DNA of 64,000 nucleotides from Larus michahellis (GCF_964199755.1 NC_133896.1:169757092-169821091); one strand, 5' to 3'. Counted from the first letter of the stretch, positions 26,896 through 40,960 are shown. Translations and numbers: made by a program. The notes: generated by a model from the sequence alone, not told the origin.

Positions 26896-27844
26896 TAAAT
26901 ATCAGCAATATATTAACTATTAAAAGTGTTAATTTTATTATAGAACTGCACTTATAACTCTATTTGACAATAACACATTTAAAACCATTCTGTGGAAAAA
27001 ACATTGCTTGACCTCAGTTTTTTTGAGTATGGCTTTTTAAAGATATATTAAAATAAATCTTAAAGGATTATTTAAATATTAATTAATTAAAATATTTTGA
27101 AACCTAAACAACATAATGCATTGGTAACAATCTGTTGTTACAGTTTGCAATTATGAGATGACTGTGTATGAAAATGTGTATTTTATACTCTTAATTACTA
27201 TGGTATATTAAACTTAAGAGTATAAAGTGATATATTCTGTAAGATAGCTGAAAGCAACTGTTTCCAGCAGTTTAAATCAACCACATTTACTGACAGGTTT
27301 TGTTGGGTGTTTTGGGGGGCAAGATTGGTGAAATGTATACAAATATTAAGCAGTATTCACTTTTGAAAAAGGTTTTAGTTCAATATAAAACTAGATGGTG
27401 AATGTTTGGTATTGTTTTTATTTTAGGCAAAGTCATGTTTTGTTTGTCAGGAATATTTTTATTTAAGAAATTCTAAAATACATTTGAAAAATAGTACTTT
27501 GTCAGGAAAAAGGTGCGTTTTTTTTATATTGAGCATGTTAAAAAAAAATGCTATTTTCACCTCACTTTCTAATACAAAGTTCATATTACCTATAATTGTT
27601 ACAGATATGCCAATAAAAACATGTTTAATGAAAATTAATGAAAAGAAAAAAAGTATTGTAGTACCCAGTAAAGTCTTACAAAATATTTATTGGTGAAGCA
27701 ATACAAAACAAAAGATTTTAAAGTTTGGATCCTACAATGCTTTGCTGAGCTAGATGGAAATTAGCAAAGAATGCAGAATTTGACAATAGCTAATTTATTT
27801 CTGATACAAGATGGATATATGATCTTAGTATTGCATTAGTCATT

Positions 27845-28048
27845 TAGGCCCAGATCCTTCAAGGCATAAGACTTCACCTTAATTTTTTTGAGTAACTGTC
27901 ATTTAGCCCTTTATTACTATATAATTGTGTATGGATTAAATAATTTGAAGTCTAAAGAAGAGATTGAAAATTTCTTTGCTAAGCAAAAGTGCACTGATTT
28001 CTTTGGGCGTTTTGCCTGATTAAGGACTGCAAAAACTGGCCTTAGGGA
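27845..28048 (+). mobile_element. Decayed ancient amniote repeat, about 200 bases
   Basis: It begins with AGGCCCAGATCCTTCAAGGC and ends with GATTAAGGACTGCAAAAACTGGCC-like sequence, whose reverse complement resembles the left end. The inverted, GGCC-bounded ends suggest the same family as the copies at 26779 and 40160. Strand is arbitrary. Confidence 0.4.
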
Positions 28049-30049
28049 AGATCTAATAGGAAACCTATTAAGTGACCATGAGATCACACATTAATCCTAT
28101 CCTAACGATAAAATCTAATCCTATTTTTGACTGAAGTGCTAAATTCCTCCCGGCCTGTCAACAGCACATGCATATTTACTTCTTTCTTGCTTTTTTATGT
28201 GTGTGTAAAAGAGGCAGTGCAATATCAACCTTAATATGTCTTTTATTATATTATAACCTATAAAATGTGTTTATGACATAGTAATGGCTTAATTAAAAGT
28301 ATAAAAAATATAATACTTTTATTGAAAAAAACTTATGAAAGAAAATTAAAAGAATTGGCTGTTACTTTCAGTGACTGTTTTCCATATCTGCCTGTAGCTT
28401 TCTGGAACAGTTACATCAAATTATTTTTACTTATGTCAAATTATTATTGGAGAACATGTGAGTTTTCTAGCCAGAAACATAGGTAAGAAAACATGGCATT
28501 TGTCCATCCAGAATAGACTTAGTAATTTGTATATTTCCTGGTTTTTATTGTTATAAAAAGCTGTGAAATACTGTGTTTCTAGTAGATGGAGACATTTAGA
28601 TTTACTGATAAATTAAGTTCTAACAGAGTGCCTTCCTCTAACACATTCGAAACTACTTGAAAGCCACATCTATACAACATATGCATACAATATGCTGTGA
28701 TTTCTCTGACAACCCCTTTTATGAACTACCTTCTTAACCTTTTGTTCTGGGATGGCAAAGGGAATTCAATTACACAGTAAATATTTTATCGAGGTACAGC
28801 ATGAAAAAGAGAACAATCTTTAAAAATTGGGATTACATCAGTTTTTCGTTTTTCAATTAACTATACAGAGTATTTTCAGCTTGGACATATCAAAAATGCA
28901 AAGCTGCAACTTCTGTGATTTTGCCAGAGGATTTAATAAACGTTTATTCAATAAGACTGGAAGGATTCAGTAAGACTAGTGTTGAATTTATCCAGCCCTG
29001 TAATCTCAAACTTCTTTTTGAATATACAGCATGTATACACCATCTGATTCAAACACTTCAGTTGCTGCGTATTCCACTACATATGTTGTTGTGATGGTTA
29101 GTCTACTATTGGAACCGTTTATTTTTCAGTCCCCTCTTAAAGCATCTAACTAGAGTCAAATAAAACAGTCCAACAGCTAAGGAACTTTCTATGGTGTCTT
29201 GAAGGTTTTCCTGTTTCATTTGTTAAATTTTAATAATTTTTAAAATGTTAAATAATTTAATTATTTCCTCATTCATCAATATGAATGGTTGAGAAAAAAT
29301 GCTGAATAAAAAACAATTCAGGCCTTTTCGTAGTATTACAATATATGATAGTTCCCTTTTTTTTTTTTTTTGCATCAATTCATGCCACTTAGTGTTCTTG
29401 TAGTTGACAAATTTTATACAAAAAGCCCTATATTAAAAATAAACAAAAATATCAGAATACATGGTAAAAGGCTTGCTTCCAACTGGCATCTCAGGTATAC
29501 AAATATCAAATCGTGTCCTTGACGTATCACAGCAATCAGCTAAATATGTAAAATGAAAGAGTATGGAAATATATGCCAAATACTGATTGTAATATCAAGC
29601 TTTCCTCAGGCAGAAATTAAAAAATAATCAGCAAAACAATAGAATAAATATAGAAAATTTCTTGTATTTCCATGTTGTATTTTTTCTGAAATTATATTAT
29701 TGCACAAAAAATGCAAATCAGAGCTCCAAAACATGTGTATACACCATATGTTTAATGAAAGTGCTATCAGTCATTAGAACTACTGGAAGTAATGGTCAAA
29801 TCTTTTGAAAAAAATACAAAAATGAGCCTGGATGAAGTCTCAAACAGAAATCTTAACCAAAAGCTGGGCTATTAACACTACTATTTGGACAATGTATCCC
29901 TTTAAAAATATATTTTCTTTTTAAAATTTGCAATCTGTATATGATAATATTCACTTCCTGTCTCAAACCACTGGGGAGTATTGCTGTGTAAGTTGAACAG
30001 TTACACATTTCAGTGGCAGAAGTGATGTTTGAATGCAGCTTTTATTAGC

Positions 30050-30176
30050 TTCTTAAGTGCCCAGTGCTGTTCCCATTGGCAGTGCTCCCATTGACTTCAA
30101 TCAGGGCAGGAACAGGCCCTAATTTTGTAAGGCACTTTAGGATCCTTTGGGAAGAAAGGTGTTAGAAGAATACAAG
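30050..30176 (+). mobile_element. Decayed ancient LINE/SINE-type tail
   Basis: The CCCATTGACTTCAATCAGGG segment (about 30087) and the GTAAGGCACTTTAGGATCCT segment followed by a GAAAGGTG motif and TACAAG (30127-30176) resemble the 3' tail shared by several ancient vertebrate LINE/SINE families. The match is from memory and the copy is diverged. Confidence 0.45.
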
Positions 30177-33100
30177 CCATAATTATCAATTAGTTGTCAA
30201 CAAAGCACTCGCACAAACATCTCCCATGGTCACAGAACATCATATCTTAATTTCAAATTTCAGTTTGCTGTAGCAATTTTAATGCTGCTGCTGAATAATT
30301 ATTTGTCCAGGCACTGAGACATTTTGTGACACCATAATTTCCAACTTTGACATGAAGAATTTTGATTCCTGTGTAACAGAAAAAAAATAAATTAAGCCAA
30401 CCAAAAGGATTTTTCTAACATTATATAAAATAAGATAGACCAAAATACCTGCCTCTCTTCTGACTGTGTTGCCCTAACTATAGCTAAAACCTCCTTTATA
30501 TGTAAGAATGTCATATTGAGGGTTAAACGTTTGTAAATATCTAAAAAGGATGCTTACAAGTTAAAGATTTTGTAATGTTTTAGGTATTCAGTACACTATG
30601 TTCTGTATGTTTTTACTTTTGCATCTCTACAATTCGACAATGAAAATAAAATCATCATTTTCACTTCTGGTAACAACAATCCTTGCTTTCAGAGTCTCTG
30701 CCCTGCAAATAGCTACTTTCTTCTCAGTATCAAGAAATAATTTTGACAACAATTATCTTTCAGATATTTAAAGTGCAGAGATAAATATAAATTGACAATA
30801 TTCCCAAAACACAAATCCACTAAAAAGGGCTCCTATTTAATCACTGTGGTCATTTAGCTAGTTGTCATATGGAGAGGTACAAGGTCTCTTAGCCATTGTT
30901 CATTCACCTCCTAAAAACCCAGTGAGTCCCAAAAATAAACATGACCTGATTTTTCAGAGTTCAATGACAACAACAATAATAATAACAACAATTCTTATTG
31001 AAGCCTTTGGATGACAGCTATTTAACACCTTTATATTTCATTCAAATCCTGTAATTCCTGTTCGAATAAAAAAAAACAAACAAACAAACATAACTTTTTT
31101 AGAAGATAAGACAAAACGAAGAAACTCAGAACCTATAACTACTTATCTTCTATATACGGCTTTACAGTTCAAATCTCTGAATAAATAAAAATATTCATTA
31201 ATATGAATATTACCTTTCTGTCATTAGGCTTAAACATTATTACGAATTACCTTTTCAAGTCAGTAACAGTCAATTAAAAACAAAATACAGGAAAACAAAA
31301 AGTAAGCATTTCAGAAATTGAACTAGTATTAGATTTCAAGGTTCTCAGGCCTTTCTGAGTATATGAAAATGCTCTGTAATACACACACCTAGTTGCATAT
31401 TGTCTACATGAATAAAACCAGAAAGTTCCTATTTAAATATGTTCAGAAACTCTTGCTCCGCCATCAAGCAAACCAGCACTGAGACTAAGGACTGACTTAA
31501 GCCTGTATGTATCAAACATATATTTGAATTCCTTTTCTCCAAACATAAAAGTATATTACACAAGAAATTCTGACTGAATCTGATGAGACTACTCACATCA
31601 GTCAAATTATTCATGTGTGGAAGTAGTTAGAGAATAAAAATCTACCTTTGAACTTTTGTCGCCATTGCTGCGTTAAATTGTCTTTCCGTTAGGGTTGTGA
31701 AGTAACATCGAGCTTTAATGATTAAATGAACATTTTTGAGGCCTTACATCAACACACAGAGCAGGAGATAAGGGTAACTAAGTATAAGACAAACATAAAA
31801 GAAATATTGTTTCACTATGTAACTGTAAATTGAAATTACATAGTACTGATAAAGCAAAAGCTGGGAAATTTTGATACTTCACCATAGATGATTACATAGA
31901 ACAGTAAATAATTCTCAAACATTCAAGAAGCAAATAAGGTAAAATTAATACATATTTTAACATTTAAAAAATAAATCTGATTTATGGAGACAAAACGATG
32001 AGAGGATGCTTTTTTTCCCTCCATAATTAAACCTCTGATCCTACCAATCTAACAAAAACTTCTTAGTAATTCAAGAATTCTTAAGAAATATTTAATTGCA
32101 GATAACATTCAGTATATAAAATATACTGAAAACTATAGAACACAGTCATTGTATAAAATTACTTATGGATGAAAAATTATTAACCATTATAAATACATTC
32201 AATGATATTTCTAAAAATTGGTGAATTTAGAATCATTATTTTAACTACTTTTCATATTTATAGAAACAACTTCTCTCAAAAAAGTAGCAACTTCTTATTC
32301 TTTAGGAAAAAAAAATTGTTAAGGAAGAGTTGATGTACAAGTTAGTATAATAAGCATTAGTCGTCTTCTAACATTTAAAACTTATTAAGTAATATATTGC
32401 ACAATAAACCTAATAGATTATACTGTACAACATGATTTTATGGTACTTTGCCACTTACTTGTTGGTAGCTATTACCTGCCATGCCAAAAAGGTAAAAAGA
32501 AGCATTTCAGACCCGATCAGAAGTTGTCAATAAGGAGTTCATTTTACCACTTAAATTACTCTGCTGAAAAGCTTCATTATATAAGCATTGCCTACTTATA
32601 AGACAGTTCCTCTTTTTGAGACAAGGTGCATTTAAAAAAGTCAACTACAATAAAAAAAAAAAGCCTCATTCTGCACTGTCTGGTGCCCCAGACATAAATA
32701 CATGCATATTTATATATTTATGCATGTATGTATTCATGTTACAGATTTATAGTAATGATCCTATAGATAAAATTAAAAAAAATAAATAAATCCATACGAA
32801 AAACATAATTTCCTTTGCCATTGATGAGGACCACTGCTTAATGTCTTACTCCAGCTATCAGAGCTCCAAAAGCACACACTTATTATGCCTTTTCACTGCC
32901 TCACAGTGGAAGAATGGAGAGAGAAGGAGGGGAGAAATGTTGACCATGTGATTCTGCTTAGAAAATCAACAGCTATCTAAACGAGTACAATATTTTTCTT
33001 TAACAGAAAATATACACGTTTAAGAACAATAGCTGAGATCCCTCTACAGACAATTGGGCTCCGTACTTAAATAAAAAGCAGGCTTCAAAACAAAGGCAAG

Positions 33101-34783
33101 CAGTTTGATTCAGTAATGTTCAGGAAAAAAGAATAAGACAAGTAAACAGAAAATTGAAATAGAAAATGTGTAACTGCTAACTCCGCTTTAAAGAGTCAGA
33201 ATGTTTTTAAACATTAATGTTATAGCCTTCATGAACTCATCAATATATAGTATTTTTAAATCATTTCCTTAACCAGTATTGACTACATTGCATGCTATCT
33301 TTGGATGGAAATAAACTAAAAATTTCCACCCTTAAAAGACTAAGCATAATTTTATCACTGAAGAAAGAAAACAACCTTTAGAAACAGCCAAAGTTATAAC
33401 TGGTAGAGATGTTATAACCAATTGAGATTTGAAACACTTTTGCAGCAGGTATTTTCCCTATACAGGGTAAGCTAATAAACAGTCTCTAACAGGAAGAGAC
33501 AAAAACATAAAACAAACTATAAAGACATTTCATACTTTCAAAAAATAAAATCAATGGGAGAATTTTCATTCACTTCAAAAACATCAAATATACTGATTAG
33601 CCAATTTTTCCTTTGATGCACTTTTCATCATCACTAAAGGAAGATATTTATACTTGAGAATAAATGATTCAGCAGAATATTCATTCTTTGAAAGTATATG
33701 GTTCAAGTTCTTTGATCTTAACATAGGCATTTCTTATAATTCTGAAAACAGGAAAATGTACATATTCTTCAATTTTGATCTTAACGTGAAACATACTGTA
33801 ACCTATACATTTGGGTTTGCTATAAATTATCAGATAAAATCTAACAGAATGTGCATTGCTGTATGTAACTATGCATAAATTCTTGTAACCACATCATCAT
33901 ATCACTTAAAAATAGTTCTATTAAAGACTTAAAAAAACTATGTAAAAACTATTTAAAATTGGATGACCAACGAATTTTAGATAAAGTAATGACATAATTG
34001 ATTCAACTTAATAAACTGCCTACCTGAAAATCTATTTAAAATGTTTAATTTTCTAAATTTTAAAATAAAATTTAAAATGATAAAACTGTATCTTAGCTGA
34101 AGTGTATGAATACTGTGAACAACTCTGCTTAAATTTTAGCAGAAAGCAACCGCCATTGGGACTACCAGACTTATTGTAATTGTGACTAAAAAACTGAATA
34201 GTTCGCCTAAGTTCAGCATTTAGAAAGAGAACAAATCTTTATCATGTAATAATTACTGTATAATTAAATACAGTTATGAATTTATTATTTTAAAACTAAA
34301 TTCACATATCTAATAGTGAGAGCTTTGTAAGAATTGTTTTCATTTTCATAAATACATTTGGTATCTGTTCATTTACCCATTTGACTGGATAAACTAATTG
34401 CTATTGTAATGAAGTTACAGCAAAGTTAAATTCAGGCCACTCCTGTTATGTGATACCATTTGAAATGTAAAAGATAGAGTTTTAAGGAATATTAATGCCC
34501 CTCAGTCTATATTCAGCCAGTTGCAAACTGGATTTGGGCCTGAACTTTTCTTCTTAGCAACCCCAAATCAACACTTATATTACTACACTGGACAACTGCA
34601 GTCTTGTAGGACTGGAGTGACTTTTCGGTGACTGCAGATATAGCATTTATATGCTTCATGTGCTATATGAAAAAATTTGCTTCATTCCAGGCCTAAAACC
34701 TTTCGAAACACACAAGGAAATATTCTTACATCACAGTAAAGACAATGTTAATTAAAGAGATGTAGATAAATATAAGTGCATGA

Positions 34784-34863
34784 ATACATATACACGTATA
34801 TATATGCATACTTATATATGTATACACACACTTCCATACATATACACACATATATATATATTT
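34784..34863. repeat. TA/CATA-rich tract
   Basis: Alternating purine-pyrimidine sequence made of ATACATA, TATATA and ACACAC units over about 80 bases. Confidence 0.8.
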
Positions 34864-36225
34864 CTTTTTTAAAAATACAGATGGTTAAAATAATAATCTA
34901 CTTGGTAATTAAAATCTGTTTTCAGAAATGAGAAAACTGTACTAGATTGTCACCTTTCAAGTTTTATTTTAAGAATCTAACTCAATACTTTTATTTAAAA
35001 GTATTTATGAATAAAGTTGATATGATGTCTCTGACAACAGCAATTTCGCACATTGTCCCCTTTCCCAAATAAGAATATAATTTTTTTGCCACAGTATTGG
35101 CACAAAATTACCAGAAGGTGTTGATAATCTAATGTTCACAAAATCAGATATACTGTTGAAATCATGAGAATAAAATGCTTTATTACATGAAATATTGAAC
35201 TAAACAATTGTTATTTCAACTTTTTATCTTACCCGACTCTAGACATATTTTTGGAAGGTCATCCAGAACCATGTCATGATATACAATAGTAATTATGTGT
35301 CCAAAAAGGGGAAAAAAAAATCATTTACGATTGACATGGTCTATAGTTTTCTGCAAAATTTAAAAATACTGTAAATATAAGGCTGCAAAAGTGCAGTAAA
35401 AGTGGATGAATGTTCTATGGCGAGAACGCCACAAAGGGAACAATTTTTATCAATAGTTATTTCATCTAATTCAAGGTTTTAGGACCAAACACATAGAATT
35501 AAATAAAGATATGTTGTCAATTCATATGGTCCATCATTCTCAAGATCTACATCTGTATATGTGGATGTAAACTGAACTTCCTGCATAATCAGGACAATAT
35601 GGTTCTGAGATAAATTTTACAGTTCCGTACTACATTAATATTCAGTTCATTTGTCAGCAGATTGAAAACAGATGTAATTAATTTTGGAGGTACATAGCAG
35701 AACTACAAAAGTTTATCATTACTGTATTCAAATTTTTCACTTTACAAAACAGAAATGCTAAGAGAATGGCTTATTTCAATGACAAAAAGCCAAACTCATA
35801 AAAGCAAGGTAAATGTTTTGTAACTTCTTTAAGTCAATGGAATCCAGTTTCGTACTTAGACAACTAGAAGCAAAATGTGGCCCATTAGCTGTAAGTTAAA
35901 TAGTTAATTTGAGAACCATTTAATTACAAACTTCATTACACTTTATTTCTTTGTATATTCAATTAATTAAATGCCTCTGGTTCCTAGGACCTAAATGTGC
36001 CTCTTTCTGTTTCTTAACTGTTCTGTTCAGTGTTTTAAGAATAAACAATTATTCTAAAGCATAGCTGTGCTTAGCATTTCTGGAGTGTTATCATATTGCT
36101 AGGTACTCGGAAATGTAGCTGAATAATGAAAAGAAAAAAAGCAATATAAATTGTAAAGACTTTTGATATTTATATTAGAATAGTATTTATACATAGATGG
36201 ATAAACACAAAGCTGTAAGACAGTA

Positions 36226-36830
36226 TTGCTGGACTGCAAGGAGATCTATATTCTCTCATTTCATCAGAGCACATTGCAAAGCTTCTTAGAAAGGATGGGA
36301 AATGATGTAGATGAACAAGTAGTACAGCTGCCCCGTTCAGAGTGCTGCTATCCTGCCCACTCCTCTCACAGAACCGCCTCACTTGTCTACTCCTCCATCC
36401 TCTTGTCACTCCTTAGCTTGAGGTTCTACATTTTCCAGAGCAAATGGATGCTGCAGAAAGGAGGTAAAAGTTCCCTACAATCAAATAATCAATAGAAATG
36501 TGAAGACCATTTGAAGGCTGACAGGTATGGAATTGTGTCTGCCATTCACTCTCTCTTCTCTTCCCATTTTTCTTGTTTAATGCCAGTAGCGCCAATAGCA
36601 TTCTCAGTTCTGCATACGACAACCAAAGATTTTGCCCCCCTTCTCTAGAGGCTGGTTTGGAGATGCTGCATTTCAGTATGCCAGTCTTTAACCAAATGAA
36701 AAGCTATTCAGGTTCCCTGGAGACACTGAGCAATATAAAGAACCTGCCCTCTAAAAATGAAGGATCTCTTGTTTACCCTGTCCTTCAGGATGTAGTGCCT
36801 TAATGGACTGTGCCCCCTGAGAAAGAACCA
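36226..36830. other. Non-repetitive, less AT-rich stretch of unknown nature
   Basis: Composition is more balanced than the surroundings and several medium open frames overlap (36226-36495 and 36573-36803 on plus, 36170-36409 and 36413-36622 on minus). None resembles a known protein and they exclude one another. It could be a noncoding transcript exon or a conserved noncoding element near SLITRK5; the sequence alone does not decide. Confidence 0.3.
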
Positions 36831-37167
36831 TATGCATTAAGCAGACTCTGAAGTTTCTGTAAGAAACACACAACACGCTGGTCAGACATTTTAGCTCCAA
36901 CTAAACAGAAGTCTAAACAACCTACAGAACCAGGATGTTATCTTCATATTTTACCTACAACCATGATTAGCTATTCCTGCCTTTCCAGACATATTTTCTA
37001 AATTGTGGTTTCCATGGGTCAGAGGCTCATTTTTTAATGATATTTTACCATTAATTTTGTTATATTACTTTATGAATTAAATTATTATGTGATATGAGAA
37101 CAGGTGCCACTACTTCTAATATGTTTTCCTAAAAGGAATACTCCTAAGAATTAGCTATAAGCGTTAT

Positions 37168-37291
37168 TAAAAAAAAAAAACAAAAAAAAAAAAAAAAACA
37201 AAAAAAAAAACAGGAGAAGAGAAGAGAAGAGAAGAGAAGAGAAGAGAAGAGAAGAGAAGAGAAGAGAAGAGAAGAGAAGAGAAGAGAAGAG
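37168..37291. repeat. Poly-A plus (GAGAA)n microsatellite
   Basis: An A-rich run with single C interruptions (37168-37211) is followed directly by about fifteen tandem GAGAA units (37214-37291). The resulting all-purine strand is over 120 bases long apart from three C bases and two or so interruptions. Confidence 0.92.
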
Positions 37292-39456
37292 TGAAAAAGA
37301 TATCTCACCCCTAAACTCACCATTAATACTTAGATCAGAATATGAAAAAAACAAAAGAAAGTACAAAGAATATTTCTTTTACTTCGTAAGAATAAATGCT
37401 CTATATTATCACAATCCATGTTTTGATTCTAGTAGTTAGATTAAGAAATTAGGATTCATTTCCACCTTTTTTGCTCTTTATCACAGAATTTCATGCACTT
37501 TTGAAATAAAATGTGAGGCCATATGAGTGATTCAATAAGCTCAATATTAGCTGTCAAAAGACTAAAAAAAAAACCAAACCAAAACAGAGGGGAAAAAAAT
37601 CACTCTAACAACCAACCTAAACCAGTCTGATAACCAACAAGTCTGATAAAAACAAGCTAAAATAATATTCAGAGTTCTCAAAATAGGGATTTTTTTTTTT
37701 CTTCTTACACTTTTACCCCTTTGGTCAGCACTAACTCATCAGATCATCCTGTAGAAGGTTTCACTGATCTTGCTAACAAAACAAAAGGTCATATTCTTAT
37801 ACAAACATTTTTTCTTTAATCAAATTATCCTGTTTTCAAATCAGAGGCACATCTCCCTTTGTCAAGTCATATTCCCATCTACTTAATATAATTTCCACAG
37901 ATGATATATCATTGTAGCCACTAAGTGGGAAATCCTGCTTCCATTCAAGTCCTCATTCACAAATAATCCTTTCAGGTGTGTTTCAGGATAATTACGGAAT
38001 AAAGAATATTATTTTGCACTCTGTATCCTTTTTTAAGGATTTATCTTCAAGAATGCACTATCTGAAGGTAATTGATGCCATTTAATTTTTTTCTCCAACA
38101 ATGGAACTGATAATCTATTCTTTCTACTGAAGATGAGAAGTTGAAGAGATTTAAATTAATTATTTTGATTTTAGTGTAGACCATTAGAAAAACTCTTCAT
38201 TACCAGTTATTAAGTGCATGTAGAAAACATGGAAGTAGCAGCGCTACTTCAGAAATGGCAACATCAGAATGTAAGCATAAACAGACTGCTGAGGCGTTTC
38301 TATTAGCTATTTCTTACAAATCCAAGCAATTCCTGCTCATTTACTCATTTGTGGATGCTGCCTCTTTGTGGCAGAATGCCATGTAAAATGTACCTTTCAC
38401 ATTAAGGACGTAATCCTACATTTGTTTTGACACCTGTGCAAATTCCTGTTTATGAGTTTAGAATCACACAGGAAATATATAAATACACACATGAACAAAC
38501 ACATAGTTTTGCAGGACCTTCTCATTCAGTCCTTACTGAGTTAGCCTTTCTCTTCGTGAATGACAAAGCCAGTGAGGCTGAAAATTTTCTTACTTATACC
38601 CATTTAACAACAACGTGCCTCGACTGAGTTTAAATGGAAGGAGAACCAGGCCACTGGTTTCAGCAATAGTTATACAAGGCAGCAATTCAAAATTAGGGCT
38701 CCAAAACTGCCCCTCAGGCAGCAACACTCACACCTCTCACTACTGCAGGAAATTGAGAGTGGTGTACAGAACAGCCATGTGCTGTGTCCCTTGTGACAAA
38801 AGAACACTCCTCATATCTGCATTTCAAACTGAAATAACACTCCACTTACTAAACTGTCCAAGCTAAATACAGTCATGCTTTTTTTTTTTTTCCTTTGCTT
38901 TTGCTCAGTGTGGGTGGCATTGAGGGAAGAACACATGCCAACAAAACATTTATCTTGAATTTCAAGAGACCAGTTATATAGCTTTGTTTTTGTAGAAAGT
39001 GACAGATTGTACATGGATAGGAAAAGCAGAACAGAACAGAGTCCTTTTGCAATAAAAGATGTACTAGTGAGCAACTCTGCAAACAACACCAAACATGATA
39101 ACCTAATGAAGAAAGACAAAACCACATGTGAAATATCACCCTGTTCCATATATTAAAAAGCACTTCAGTAACAAAACAAAATGTAAATATAAAACTATCC
39201 CTTATCTATATGTTGGTGAAACACATATCCCTGTGTTGCTCTCTGACCCATGTTATAAGTATGCTGGTAATTACCGTATGTCATGTTTTGAAAATAGAGA
39301 ACACATTACATTTTGCCTAAAAATGTTATATCTTTCTGATGAGCCAGAATTGCTAGTCAAGAGAATCCATCATACAAACAGATGATTTTGGCAAGAAATT
39401 TTAAACTTCAGATACTCGTTACTTCATGATCTTACATTTGAAATATTTATCAAGTG
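37292..39456. other. Intergenic sequence downstream of SLITRK5
   Basis: No gene seen. The open frames at 38427-39385 are short and overlap on both strands. They have mixed composition without known domains and lie downstream of the proposed SLITRK5 polyadenylation signal. Confidence 0.5.
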
Positions 39457-40159
39457 TTTATTCAGAAATTATTAAAAAAATCACATGTGCTGGGATACAT
39501 ATGAGACATAAGTTGTCCCATCTTACAGTGATGCTGTTTTTATGAATATCCTTGCCATTGCCTGCTGCCCAAAGGGGTAAAGACATTGTATATAGATGTG
39601 TACAGTCCATCATTTGGTCTTTCAGGATGCCAGTAAACACATGGATCTGTACAAGTGCAATTGTACTTGACTAAACAACCAGAAAATGGCTACAACAGTT
39701 GTAAAATCATTATATTTTGTTTAACTAATAAAAAAGGGGAAAAAAGGGAAAAAAACAACCAACTGACAAATCAAAAATGAAACACTTTCTTTTTCCTTGT
39801 AAAATGAATGTTTTCTTCATGTCCCTCACTAGTTTGCCCAACCAGATGCCTGAGCAGGACGTTGCTAAAAGGTACATTTTTAAATAGAGAAACATGATTT
39901 TTTTTTTCTATTGTGATCAGATTTTATGTCTTAGATTGTCTGTTAAGACTTGGTCATAATTCGCATTATCTGTAATGATTTAAAAGGTCCTTCTGATACT
40001 ACATCAGCTTTGGGAAAAAAAAGCTCTCAATGTAGTGCAACACTTTAAAGCAATCCACAGCCTTTGGACCCCGTCCTGAAAAAAAGAACAAACACCTAAA
40101 CCTCCCAGTAGTTTTACCTGTAAGAATAGTTCTGCATCCTCTATCCTAATATTTTGGGC

Positions 40160-40317
40160 ATTTGACTAACTTTGCTCAATGAGTGAGTCTATCGGACTAG
40201 ACGCATTGGTAAAGTTGTCCATGTGCTTAAGTGCCTGCAGGACGAAGGCCTAAGCTGGGACTTCTTTCACAAGTAGAGATACTCAAGTGAGTAAGAATTT
40301 GCAGAATTAGGCTCTAA
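40160..40317 (-). mobile_element. Decayed ancient amniote repeat
   Basis: A TAACTTTGCTCAATGAG to GTGCTTAAGTGCCTGCAGGA block (about 40168-40243) resembles the old palindromic repeats at 26779 and 27845, in the opposite orientation. A second tail-like segment (CAAGTGAGTAAGAATTTGCA) is at about 40287-40306. It lies inside the proposed SLITRK5 3'UTR. Confidence 0.4.
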
Positions 40318-40880
40318 AATAGTGAAGGAAAGAGAAATGCTAATGTGCATATAAAAATAGGTGCTACAATAAAATATTTTTTATATTTCATCAATAAGTT
40401 ATTTTCACTAACCAGTTATGGATCATATATCTCTGCACTCTTTAATGATTTGTCCACATCTACAGTGATCCTTTTAAAGATCATAATATATTTTTTAATT
40501 CAAAAGTCCAGAAAGCATACAAACACATCCTTAAAAAAAGGAAACCTTGTATTAAAGTCGGGGTGTGCTAATCTCTCCATAAAAGCCATTTAGACTCACC
40601 CATGGCTAAAAGGGGAAAATGTGCGCTGTACTCTTCAACCAGAAAGAAAACAAAATTAAACAATGCCTGTAAAAAAAAAAAAAGGAAAATAGAAAGTGAC
40701 TGTGACTTTTGGACTTGTAACCTGAATATCACCTGACAAAACCCTCCTGACACCTTCCCCAAGCACACATGGACACACACGGAATGCCAGTGTTGTGCCC
40801 AATTTACACAATAGGTGGTTTCCTACTTGCAAACACAGTAAAAAGGGGAAAAAAAAGAAAAAAGAGAAAAAAAAACCCTG

Positions 40881-40960
40881 AAAATAAAATAAAATAAAAT
40901 AAAATAAAATAAAATAAAATAAAATAAAATAAAATAAAATAAAATAAAATAAAATAAAAT
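40881..40960. repeat. (AAAAT)16 microsatellite
   Basis: Sixteen uninterrupted AAAAT units. On the SLITRK5 strand these read ATTTT. The tract lies about 235 bases downstream of the stop codon, within the probable 3'UTR. Confidence 0.95.

Larger units (their letters stand above)
26896..36225. other. AT-rich gene desert
   Basis: Apart from the old repeats at 27845-28048 and 30050-30176 and a (TA)/(CATA)-rich tract at 34784-34863, nothing is recognisable. Local composition is strongly AT-rich. Open frames are short and random-looking. Confidence 0.55.

Noticed and set aside
40881..40960. CRISPR-like regular array
   Set aside because: It is a pure five-base microsatellite without spacers; the same holds for 37214-37291.
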